Source: Actinomycetota bacterium (lineage in GTDB: Bacteria > Actinomycetota > Thermoleophilia > Gaiellales > Gaiellaceae). Taken from it: DNA of 8,408 nucleotides. The number at the start of each line of letters is the position of its first letter. The stretch's first letter is position 1. The position numbers and the translations under genes are program-made. The DNA lies in assembly GCA_019234175.1 (NCBI GenBank), contig JAFALP010000088.1, positions 1 to 8,408 of the forward strand, given 5' to 3'. Below the pieces are notes generated by a model that worked only from the letters and a program-made list of their open reading frames with translations, made no database searches and was not told the DNA's origin. This document shows positions 1-5,872 of this stretch, one piece after another.

Positions 1-699
1 GCGCTCGCCGCTGCGTGGCTCGCGGGGGCACCGCCGGCACATGCCCCGTGGGTGCACGGCGACTACGGCGACGTGTACCACCGGCTCGGCGTCGCCGGCG
101 CGGCGCTCTTCGCATTGCTCCTCGCCGCCCTCCTGCGCGACCTCCCGCTTGCGTTCGCGCCGGCGGTCGTCGCCGCGGGTGCGGCGGCGATCCTCGCGCC
201 GGTCGAAGCCGCCGCGCCGGTGCTCGCACTCGCAGGCTTCGCCGGCGGACGGGCTGCCTATGATCGCGCCGTGGCGTCCGAGCGCGAGCGGCGGCTCGAC
301 GAGGTCGAGGCCAGGCTCGTCGCCGAGGCGCGTGCGCTCGACGCGCAACGCGTGCAGCTGGCGATGCGCGTCGACGCGCTGGACGAGCGCGAACGCTCGA
401 TCGACGCGGAGGTCGCCGCGCGGACGCCGGTCCCCGCCGCCCCTCGGCCCGCGCCGGCAGCCCGCGCGGCCGCGGCCCCGGGCCCGGCACGCTTCCGCCC
501 GGTATCGCGCCGCTTCACGATCGCGCAGCTCGAGGACCTCGTCGCGACCCGCGGGGCAGCCTTCCCCGAGCGGCAGGGCGAGTGGCGGACATACCTCGAC
601 GCGCTCCGCGCCGAGTCGGCCGGCGGCGTCCTGCCGGAGCGGTTCGAGCCGCTCGTCCGCGAGGTCTTCGCCCCGCTTCTCGATGCACCGAGCGGGTAA
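1..699 (+). CDS. membrane-anchored coiled-coil protein, 3' part (5' end outside window)
   Basis: The frame is open from the first base, so this is the C-terminal 232 residues of a longer protein. A GTG at 52 could start a shorter product, but it has no visible ribosome binding site and the hydrophobic stretch before it (residues 1-16) looks like part of the protein. In order I see two clear hydrophobic segments (about 30-45 and 48-66) and a weaker one (about 70-83). A highly charged Arg/Glu/Asp helix (about 92-142) of coiled-coil character follows, then a Pro/Ala-rich linker (about 143-165). The last 60 residues are helical and have the motif FTIAQLEDLV followed by FPERQGEW and YLDALR. I recall similar Trp/Tyr-containing C-terminal helical modules in uncharacterised actinobacterial proteins, but cannot name a family. 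A membrane anchor plus cytoplasmic coiled coil suggests a scaffold or envelope role, which is inference only. It ends 115 bp before clpC with no obvious terminator. Confidence 0.72.
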   Translation, partial: ALAAAWLAGAPPAHAPWVHGDYGDVYHRLGVAGAALFALLLAALLRDLPLAFAPAVVAAGAAAILAPVEAAAPVLALAGFAGGRAAYDRAVASERERRLDEVEARLVAEARALDAQRVQLAMRVDALDERERSIDAEVAARTPVPAAPRPAPAARAAAAPGPARFRPVSRRFTIAQLEDLVATRGAAFPERQGEWRTYLDALRAESAGGVLPERFEPLVREVFAPLLDAPSG

Positions 700-748
700 C
701 AGCTTCGTCACATCCGGCGCCGGCGGCTGCCACGACGACCCCGCGCGG

Positions 749-754
749 TACCAT
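749..754 (+). promoter_or_regulatory. weak candidate -10 element for clpC
   Basis: TACCAT fits the actinobacterial TANNNT pattern and lies 60 bp before the clpC start in a gap that must otherwise rely on readthrough. No -35 resembling TTGACA stands 16-18 bp upstream and there is no extended TGN. I see no HspR (HAIR), CIRCE or other stress-operator palindrome in 700-814. This is only a plausible placement. Confidence 0.25.
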
Positions 755-782
755 GGCGCCCTCGGTAAGGCCACCGGTTTCG

Positions 783-807
783 ACCGCCGGGAGCGGCGGT
801 AGAGAGG
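783..807 (+). promoter_or_regulatory. hairpin abutting the clpC ribosome binding site
   Basis: ACCGCCG (783-789) pairs perfectly with CGGCGGT (794-800) around a GGAG tetraloop (790-793). The purine-rich Shine-Dalgarno sequence AGAGAGG (801-807) begins at the next base and sits 7 nt before the ATG at 815, which supports that start. The 7-bp all-GC stem would be stable in the mRNA. It does not cover the Shine-Dalgarno itself, but could affect ribosome access or mRNA stability. The structure is seen in the sequence; a regulatory role is inferred. Confidence 0.45.
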
Positions 808-814
808 TTTCCAC

Positions 815-3337
815 ATGTTCGAGAGATTCACGGAGCGGGCTCGCCAGGTCGTCGTCCTCGCACAGGACGAAGCCAGGGCGCTGAAGCACAACTACATCGG
901 CACGGAGCACATCCTGCTCGGCCTGCTCCGCGAGGAGGAAGGTCTCGCGGCGCGCGTGCTCGAGAGCCTCGACATCACCGTCGAGGAGGTCCGCGCGCAG
1001 GTCGCGCGCATCGTCGGCCAGGGCGACGAGGTCACGACCGGCCAGATCCCGTTCACGCCGCGCGCGAAGAAGGTGCTCGAGCTCGCGCTGCGCGAAGCGC
1101 TCTCGCTCGGCCACAACTACATCGGCACCGAGCACATCCTGCTCGGCCTCGTCCGCGAGAACGAGGGCGTCGCCGCGCGCATCCTGCTCGACTTCGACGC
1201 CGACGCCGAGAAGATCCGCAACGAGATCATCCGCATGCTCTCCGGCCCGGGCCGGCGCCAGCAGGGTCAGGGCGGGGCGCCGGGCGAGAAGTCCAAGTCG
1301 AGCAAGCTGCTCGACCAGTTCGGCCGCAACCTGACGAAGCTCGCAGCCGAGGGCAAGCTCGACCCCGTCGTCGGCCGCCAGACCGAGATTGAGCGCGTGA
1401 TGCAGATCCTGTCGCGCCGCACGAAGAACAACCCGGTGCTGATCGGCGAGCCCGGGGTCGGCAAGACCGCCGTCGTCGAGGGCCTCGCCGCGCGCATCAG
1501 CTCGAACCAGGTTCCCGACCTGCTGAAGAACAAGCAGATCTACACGCTCGACCTCGCCGCGCTCGTGGCGGGATCGAAGTACCGCGGTGAGTTCGAGGAG
1601 CGCCTGAAGAAGGTGATGAAGGAGATCACCCAGCGCGGCGACATCATCCTGTTCATCGACGAGCTGCACAACCTCGTCGGCGCGGGCGCCGCCGAGGGTG
1701 CGATCGACGCTGCGTCGATCCTCAAGCCCGCGCTCGCCCGCGGTGAGCTGCAGACGATCGGTGCGACGACGCTCGACGAGTACCGCAAGTACCTCGAGCG
1801 CGACGCTGCCCTCGAGCGCCGCTTCCAGCAGATCCGCGTCGACGAGCCCTCGACCGACGACACGGTGCAGATCCTGCGCGGCCTGCGCGACCGCTACGAG
1901 GCGCACCACCGGTGCAAGATCACCGACGACGCGCTCGAGGCGGCCGCCGTGCTCGCCGACCGCTACATCCAGGACCGCCACCTGCCGGACAAGGCGATCG
2001 ACCTCATCGACGAGGCCGCGTCGCGCATGCGCATCAAGACGATGACCGCGCCGCCGCGCTACCGCGAGCTCGAGGACGAGATCGAGAAGGTCCGCAAGGA
2101 CAAGGAAGACTCGATCGAGAACCAGGAGTTCGAGAAGGCGGCGTCGCTGCGCGACAAGGAGCGCAAGCTCACGCAGAAGAAGCGCGAGCTCGAGGAGGAG
2201 TGGCGCAACCAGGAGCAGGTCGAGCAGCCGGAGATCGGCGAGGAGGAGATCGCCGACATCGTCTCGATGTGGACCGGCATTCCGGTGTTCAAGCTCACCG
2301 AGGCCGAGAGCCAGAAGCTCATCCGCATGGAGGAGGAGCTGCACAAGCGCGTCATCGGCCAGGACGCGGCGATCGTCGCCGTGTCGAAGGCGATCCGCCG
2401 TGCGCGCGCCGGCATCAAGGACCCGAAGCGCCCGACCGGCTCGTTCATCTTCCTCGGCCCGTCCGGCGTCGGGAAGACCGAGCTCGCGCGCACGCTCGCC
2501 GAGTTCCTGTTCGGCGACGAGGACGCGATGATCCAGATCGACATGTCGGAGTACATGGAGAAGCACGCCGTGTCGCGCCTCGTCGGCTCGCCGCCCGGCT
2601 ACATCGGCTACGACGAAGGCGGCCAGCTCACGGAGGCCGTGCGCCGCAAGCCGTACTCGGTCGTCCTCTTCGACGAGATCGAGAAGGCGCACCCCGACGT
2701 CTTCAACATCCTCCTGCAGATCCTCGAGGACGGGAAGCTGACCGATGCGCAGGGGCGCAAGGTGGACTTCCGCAACGTCATCGTGATCATGACCTCGAAC
2801 ATCGGCTCGACGTCGATCTCGAAGAACCAGGCGCTCGGCTTCAACCTCTCCGACGAGCAGGGCCTCTCGTACGAGGACATGAAGTCGCGGGTGATGGGCG
2901 ACCTCAAGCGCGTCTTCCGCCCCGAGCTGCTGAACCGAATCGACGAGATCATCGTGTTCCCGAAGCTCGCGAAGGAGGAGATCCTCCAGATCGTCGACCT
3001 GATGCTGAACCGCCTGCGCGTGCAGATGGCCGAGCACGAGGTCACGATCGAGCTGACGAACGACGCAAAGGAGATGCTCGTCGAGAAGGGCTACGACCCG
3101 GCGATGGGCGCCCGGCCGCTGCGCCGCGCGATCCAGCGTCTGATCGAGGACCCGCTCGCCGACTTTGTCCTCGGCCGCTCGCTCGAGCCCGGCTCGACGA
3201 TCGTCGTCAAGCGAAAGAACGACGAGGAAGTCGACATCGAGGTCGTGCCGCCGGTGCCGTCGGAGATCCCGGCCGGCATCGTCGCCTCGACCGGCGACGG
3301 CGAGTCGGACGAAGAGCCCGCGCGCGATTCGGACTAG
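815..3337 (+). CDS. clpC: ATP-dependent Clp protease ATP-binding subunit ClpC
   Basis: This is an 840-residue Hsp100 unfoldase that feeds substrates to the ClpP peptidase in the cytoplasm; no clpP is in the window. The double Clp N-domain (1-144) contains the repeated motif [13 protein letters not shown] at 25-37 and 100-112. The first AAA+ module (about 180-400) has Walker A GEPGVGKT (211-218), pore loop KYRGEF (255-260), Walker B ILFIDE (278-283) and an ERRF arginine-finger region (334-337). A UVR-type coiled-coil linker (about 415-465), diagnostic of ClpC rather than ClpA or ClpB, follows. The second AAA+ module has Walker A GPSGVGKT (548-555), pore loop GYIGYD (595-600), Walker B VVLFDE (616-621), the ClpP-docking tripeptide LGF (674-676) and sensor 2 GARPLRR (765-771). 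Its length matches the family and the acidic tail is normal. It is probably expressed alone, with a strong terminator behind it. Confidence 0.98.
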   Translation: MFERFTERARQVVVLAQDEARALKHNYIGTEHILLGLLREEEGLAARVLESLDITVEEVRAQVARIVGQGDEVTTGQIPFTPRAKKVLELALREALSLGHNYIGTEHILLGLVRENEGVAARILLDFDADAEKIRNEIIRMLSGPGRRQQGQGGAPGEKSKSSKLLDQFGRNLTKLAAEGKLDPVVGRQTEIERVMQILSRRTKNNPVLIGEPGVGKTAVVEGLAARISSNQVPDLLKNKQIYTLDLAALVAGSKYRGEFEERLKKVMKEITQRGDIILFIDELHNLVGAGAAEGAIDAASILKPALARGELQTIGATTLDEYRKYLERDAALERRFQQIRVDEPSTDDTVQILRGLRDRYEAHHRCKITDDALEAAAVLADRYIQDRHLPDKAIDLIDEAASRMRIKTMTAPPRYRELEDEIEKVRKDKEDSIENQEFEKAASLRDKERKLTQKKRELEEEWRNQEQVEQPEIGEEEIADIVSMWTGIPVFKLTEAESQKLIRMEEELHKRVIGQDAAIVAVSKAIRRARAGIKDPKRPTGSFIFLGPSGVGKTELARTLAEFLFGDEDAMIQIDMSEYMEKHAVSRLVGSPPGYIGYDEGGQLTEAVRRKPYSVVLFDEIEKAHPDVFNILLQILEDGKLTDAQGRKVDFRNVIVIMTSNIGSTSISKNQALGFNLSDEQGLSYEDMKSRVMGDLKRVFRPELLNRIDEIIVFPKLAKEEILQIVDLMLNRLRVQMAEHEVTIELTNDAKEMLVEKGYDPAMGARPLRRAIQRLIEDPLADFVLGRSLEPGSTIVVKRKNDEEVDIEVVPPVPSEIPAGIVASTGDGESDEEPARDSD
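887..1150 (+). repeat. intragenic near-identical 39-bp repeat in the clpC N-domain (887-925 and 1112-1150)
   Basis: The two copies of the [13 protein letters not shown] motif are encoded by DNA that differs at only two of 39 positions, and the copies lie 225 bp apart. The protein duplication is ancient and typical of Clp N-domains. The close nucleotide match probably reflects strong codon bias, though conversion between copies is possible. Confidence 0.7.
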
Positions 3338-3359
3338 CTCCTCCACACACGTCTCTTTC

Positions 3360-3396
3360 GGCCATGGCCGGGGTCTGACCCCGGCCATGGCCTTTT
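3360..3396 (+). terminator. Rho-independent terminator of clpC
   Basis: A perfect 15-bp stem is formed by GGCCATGGCCGGGGT (3360-3374) and ACCCCGGCCATGGCC (3378-3392), closed by a CTG triloop and followed by TTTT (3393-3396). It starts 22 bp after the clpC stop codon. The T run on the + side only indicates termination of + strand transcription. Each arm also contains the self-complementary decamer GGCCATGGCC. Confidence 0.85.
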
Positions 3397-3411
3397 CGGA
3401 CACCTTTTACG

Positions 3412-3431
3412 GACGGCTTACGACGGCTTAC
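3412..3431 (+). repeat. two tandem 10-bp direct repeats upstream of the secreted-protein gene
   Basis: GACGGCTTAC occurs twice with no gap (3412-3421, 3422-3431). A degenerate third element (CTTTTACGGACGG) lies just upstream and a fourth (GCGCGGCTG) just downstream. A 10-bp period is about one helical turn, the geometry used by tandem-binding regulators such as OmpR-type response regulators. The repeats lie between the clpC terminator and the next gene, where a promoter should be, but I cannot place a convincing -10/-35 pair in 3397-3501. Confidence 0.5.
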
Positions 3432-3514
3432 GCGCGGCTGATGGTCGATGCCTGGGCTGCTTACACCTCACGGCGATAACCCGAGCGTCACCCTCCGACG
3501 CAAAGGAGCTTCCG

Positions 3515-4339
3515 ATGTTCAAGCGCACGTTTCTCCTCTCCATCGCGGCGGCCGCGCTCCTCGCCGGGAGCGCCCTCGCCGACGGCAGCACGCCCGTCAA
3601 GGGCCCGTTCGCCGGCACCGTCCACGCAGTCGGCACGCTGAGCTACACCGACGGCTCGTCGCAGACGTGGAACTGGGACCGCGGCAAGATCACGGCCCTC
3701 GACTCGACCTCGATCACCCTGACGCGGCGCGACAAGGTGCAGGTCACCTTCGCGATCACCTCGTCGACCGTCGTCCGCAACGACGGCGCCACGTACCAGC
3801 TGTCCGACCTGAAGATCGGCCAGGTCGCGACCGTCATCTCGCAGAGCGGCAACGCCGACATCATCCGCAACATCCGCGGCGACGGCGCGCCGAGCGGCGC
3901 CGACCAGTCGGCGATCGAAGGGCCCGCCGCGAAGTCGACGACCGGCACGATCGACGCGCTCTACTACGACGGCTCGTCGCAGACGTTCCAGTACGACCGC
4001 GGCCGCATCACCTCGGTCGGGAACGGCCAGCTCTCGATCGTCCGCGCCGACAAGAGCACGGCGACCTTCACCTACGACGACTCGACGATCGTCCGCGACA
4101 AGGACAACGTCGAGGCCGTCTCCGACCTCCAGGTCGGCGAGGGCGCGATGTTCTTCTCGCAGAACGGCAAGCTCATGCTCGTCACCTGCCTCGGGGAGCC
4201 GAAGCAGCAGGCGAACCCTCAGGGCCAGGGCCAGAGCCAGCTGCAGCCGGGCGCGGGCGTCCAGGGTCAGGCCGGTCTCGGTCTCGGCTTCCGCCTCGGT
4301 CATCGGCACGCGAACCTCGGCACGACCGTCACCGCGTAG
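3515..4339 (+). CDS. secreted protein with two tandem DUF5666-like beta repeats
   Basis: This 274-residue product starts with a Sec signal peptide: Lys/Arg at 3-4, a hydrophobic core at 6-19 and an Ala-Leu-Ala site with likely cleavage after residue 22. The start is fixed by AAAGGAG (3502-3508) 6 nt upstream of ATG. Two homologous units follow, about 32-121 and 142-228. Each opens with G-T-[VI], carries an aligned block (YTDGSSQTWNWDRGKIT at 44-60, YYDGSSQTFQYDRGRIT at 150-166), then Asp-Ser-Thr-[IV]-Val-Arg-like and Ser-Asp-Leu-[KQ]-[IV]-Gly motifs. This pattern of short beta strands with a closing L-x-[IV]-G resembles DUF5666 (OB-fold-like), a resemblance I make from memory. The last 45 residues are rich in Gln, Gly and Pro and look disordered. 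No catalytic motif is seen and the function is unknown; an extracellular or wall-associated binding role is inference. It stands alone between two terminators. Confidence 0.85.
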   Translation: MFKRTFLLSIAAAALLAGSALADGSTPVKGPFAGTVHAVGTLSYTDGSSQTWNWDRGKITALDSTSITLTRRDKVQVTFAITSSTVVRNDGATYQLSDLKIGQVATVISQSGNADIIRNIRGDGAPSGADQSAIEGPAAKSTTGTIDALYYDGSSQTFQYDRGRITSVGNGQLSIVRADKSTATFTYDDSTIVRDKDNVEAVSDLQVGEGAMFFSQNGKLMLVTCLGEPKQQANPQGQGQSQLQPGAGVQGQAGLGLGFRLGHRHANLGTTVTA

Positions 4340-4388
4340 TTCGCCGTCCCTCCCGGCGAATGAAGGGGCGCCCGCAGGCGCCCCTTCA
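4340..4388 (+). terminator. tandem stem-loop terminators without a T tract
   Basis: Two hairpins abut directly. TTCGCCG (4340-4346) pairs with CGGCGAA (4354-4360) around a 7-nt loop, starting at the base after the stop codon. TGAAGGGGCGCC (4361-4372) pairs perfectly with GGCGCCCCTTCA (4377-4388) around the loop CGCA. There is no T run after the second, as is common for terminators in GC-rich actinobacteria. It separates the secreted-protein gene from the radA promoter. Confidence 0.7.
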
Positions 4389-4402
4389 CGCGTGTGGACG
4401 CA

Positions 4403-4423
4403 TCGGCACGAAGTCGGCACGAA
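4403..4423 (+). repeat. phased direct repeat TCGGCACGAA upstream of radA
   Basis: TCGGCACGAA occurs at 4403-4412 and 4414-4423, so the copies are 11 bp apart, one helical turn. They lie just upstream of the radA core promoter (the expected -35 region starts near 4420), a position where an activator would bind. No known operator is recognised. Confidence 0.5.
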
Positions 4424-4425
4424 TG

Positions 4426-4448
4426 CCGTCGGGACGCGCCCGTACAGT
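4426..4448 (+). promoter_or_regulatory. candidate radA promoter, partial match to PafBC/RecA-NDp type
   Basis: The -10 element TACAGT (4443-4448) fits TANNNT. Six bases later comes the GTG start, so transcription would begin at or next to the start codon. CCGTCGGGA (4426-4434) lies exactly 8 bp upstream of the -10. The published RecA-independent damage promoter of mycobacteria is tTGTCRgtg-N8-TAnnnT; the match here is G-T-C-R-G (5 of 9 positions) with the right spacer. The first two T residues and the TG at the end are not matched, so the assignment is tentative. No TTGACA-like -35 competes. Confidence 0.45.
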
Positions 4449-4454
4449 GCTCCG

Positions 4455-5756
4455 GTGGCGAAGGCGAAGACGGCGCCGGTTCAGTTCGCGTGCTCCGAGT
4501 GCGGCACCTCGACCGCGCGCTGGTTCGGGCGCTGCCCTGGATGCGGGACGTTCGGGACCCTCGTCGAGGAAGCCGCGCCCACGCCGGCGCCGGCCGGTCC
4601 CCTGCGGCCCGTGCTGCGACTCGTCGACGTCGAGGCCGACGACGCCGAGCGCATGACGACCGGGGTGCCCGAGCTCGACCGCGTCCTCGGCGGCGGGCTC
4701 GTGCCCGCCTCGCTCGTCCTCGTCGGGGGCGAGCCCGGCGTCGGCAAGTCGACGATGCTGCTCACCGCGCTCGGCGCGATCAGCAAGACGCGCACGGCGC
4801 TCCTCGTCACGGGTGAGGAGTCGGTCGCGCAGGTGAAGCTCCGCGCCGACCGCCTCGGCGGTGCCGAGGACGTGCACATCCTCGCCGAGACCGACCTCGA
4901 CGCCGTCTGCGCGACGCTCGAGCGCGAGCGGCCCGACGTCTGCGTGATCGACTCGGTGCAGACGCTCGCGTCGGCGGATATCGGCTCCGCGCCCGGCTCG
5001 GTGGCACAGGTGCGCGAGGCCGCTGCGCGCCTCCTCCGCGTCGCCAAGGAGTGCGGCATCGCGACCTTCCTCGTCGGACACGTGACGAAGGACGGCACCG
5101 TCGCGGGGCCGCGCGTCCTCGAGCACCTCGTCGACTGCGTGCTGCAGTTCGAGGGCGACCGTTACCACGCCCACCGCGTCCTCCGCGCCGCGAAGAACCG
5201 TTTCGGCTCGACGAACGAGCTCGGCGTGTTCGAGATGACCGGCACGGGCCTCGTCGGCGTCCCCGACCCGTCGGCGATCTTCGGCAGGACGGAGCCCGGG
5301 GAGGTCGGCGCCGCCGTCGCGTGCACGCTCGAGGGGACGCGGCCGATCCTGCTCGAGATCCAGGCGCTCGTCGCGCCGACCGACCTCGCGATGCCGCGCC
5401 GCGTCGGCACGGGCGTCGACCCGAAGCGCCTCGCGATGATCGTCGCCGTCCTCGCCAGGCATGCGGGCCTCCCGCTGGGGGCGGCCGACGTCTTCGTGAA
5501 CGTCGCCGGCGGCGTGCGCATCGACGAGCCGGGCGCCGACCTCGGCATCGCGCTCGCGATCGCCTCCGCGGCGCGCGGGATTCCCGTCCGGGAGGGCATC
5601 GCCGCGTTCGGCGAGATCGGCCTCACGGGGCGCCTCCGGCCGGCCACGCAGGGCCCCCGGCGCACGGAGGAATGCCGCAAGCTCGGCCTCGAGCCGTTCG
5701 AGGCCGAGACGCTGCGCAAGGCGGTCGGCGCCGCACTCGGCGAGAACCCGCTCTGA
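4455..5756 (+). CDS. radA: DNA repair protein RadA (Sms)
   Basis: RadA is a hexameric RecA-like ATPase that drives branch migration and processes recombination intermediates in repair. From the GTG at 4455 the protein has 433 residues. The N-terminal zinc finger is C13-x2-C16 and C27-x2-C30. The ATPase core has Walker A GEPGVGKST (92-100, Lys98), Walker B VCVIDS (162-167) and the RadA-specific KNRFG motif (247-251). A Lon-protease-like domain without a catalytic Ser/Lys pair follows (about 285-433), including DLGIALAIAS and FGEIGLTG. The tail after KLGLEPF is shorter than in typical RadA (about 450-460 residues). The frame is also open from a GTG at 4392, but that would place the -10 element inside the gene and adds residues unlike any RadA. 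I therefore prefer the 4455 start, which has no Shine-Dalgarno and suggests a leaderless mRNA. Confidence 0.95.
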   Translation: MAKAKTAPVQFACSECGTSTARWFGRCPGCGTFGTLVEEAAPTPAPAGPLRPVLRLVDVEADDAERMTTGVPELDRVLGGGLVPASLVLVGGEPGVGKSTMLLTALGAISKTRTALLVTGEESVAQVKLRADRLGGAEDVHILAETDLDAVCATLERERPDVCVIDSVQTLASADIGSAPGSVAQVREAAARLLRVAKECGIATFLVGHVTKDGTVAGPRVLEHLVDCVLQFEGDRYHAHRVLRAAKNRFGSTNELGVFEMTGTGLVGVPDPSAIFGRTEPGEVGAAVACTLEGTRPILLEIQALVAPTDLAMPRRVGTGVDPKRLAMIVAVLARHAGLPLGAADVFVNVAGGVRIDEPGADLGIALAIASAARGIPVREGIAAFGEIGLTGRLRPATQGPRRTEECRKLGLEPFEAETLRKAVGAALGENPL

Positions 5757-5772
5757 GCAGGGAAATCCCTGC
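5757..5772 (+). promoter_or_regulatory. 16-bp palindrome between radA and carD
   Basis: GCAGGGAAATCCCTGC is a 7-bp inverted repeat around AA, and the local sequence that follows (AAATTT) is unusually A/T-rich for this genome. It begins immediately after the radA stop. As RNA it could form a 6-bp stem with an AAAT loop, a poor terminator with no T run. As DNA its centre is about 48 bp upstream of the inferred carD transcription start, a typical activator position. I cannot tell the two readings apart. Confidence 0.45.
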
Positions 5773-5797
5773 AAATTTCGCGCTTTTGGCCTGGTCC

Positions 5798-5806
5798 TGG
5801 TAGCCT
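5798..5806 (+). promoter_or_regulatory. candidate extended -10 promoter of the carD operon
   Basis: TGGTAGCCT contains the extended TGN element directly followed by TAGCCT (5801-5806), which fits TANNNT. No good -35 lies 17 bp upstream (TCGCGC at 5778-5783), which is tolerated when TGN is present. Transcription would start near 5813 and give a leader of about 60 nt. Confidence 0.45.
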
Positions 5807-5816
5807 ACTGCCAACT

Positions 5817-5842
5817 GCCGGCTGCCCCTCGTGGGCGCCGGC
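5817..5842 (+). promoter_or_regulatory. stem-loop in the carD leader
   Basis: GCCGGC (5817-5822) pairs with GCCGGC (5837-5842), and after a single bulged T, GCCC (5824-5827) pairs with GGGC (5833-5836), leaving the loop CTCGT. A short TTT follows. If the extended -10 at 5798 is right, this hairpin is at the very 5' end of the carD mRNA, 30 nt before the start codon. Otherwise it could act as the radA terminator. Confidence 0.5.
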
Positions 5843-5872
5843 TTTCGCGACTACAGAGGAGAGGGAGCGAGC

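Noticed and set aside
714..723. Palindrome CCGGCGCCGG after the first gene
   Set aside because: A 10-bp GC-only palindrome is expected by chance in such DNA, and no loop or T run makes it a terminator.
515..3403. A continuous open frame of 962 codons on the minus strand opposite clpC
   Set aside because: It mirrors the codon bias of clpC in GC-rich DNA. The translation is a low-complexity mix of Leu, Asp, Val, Arg and Ala with no recognisable domain, and clpC on the + strand is certain.
3475..3480. GATAAC as a -10 element for the secreted-protein gene
   Set aside because: It does not fit TANNNT well, and the sequence 16-18 bp upstream is not a -35.
4392..4454. An upstream GTG start for radA adding 21 residues
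   Set aside because: The added residues do not resemble RadA N-termini, no ribosome binding site precedes 4392, and the best -10 element would fall inside the gene.
4389..4454. LexA-type SOS box upstream of radA
   Set aside because: No GAACN4GTTC-like palindrome is present in this interval.
5831..5872. An upstream GTG start for carD adding 14 residues
   Set aside because: The strong Shine-Dalgarno at 5855-5867 would be inside this extension, and the family begins at the TTG (5873). The GTG also lies in the loop of the leader hairpin.
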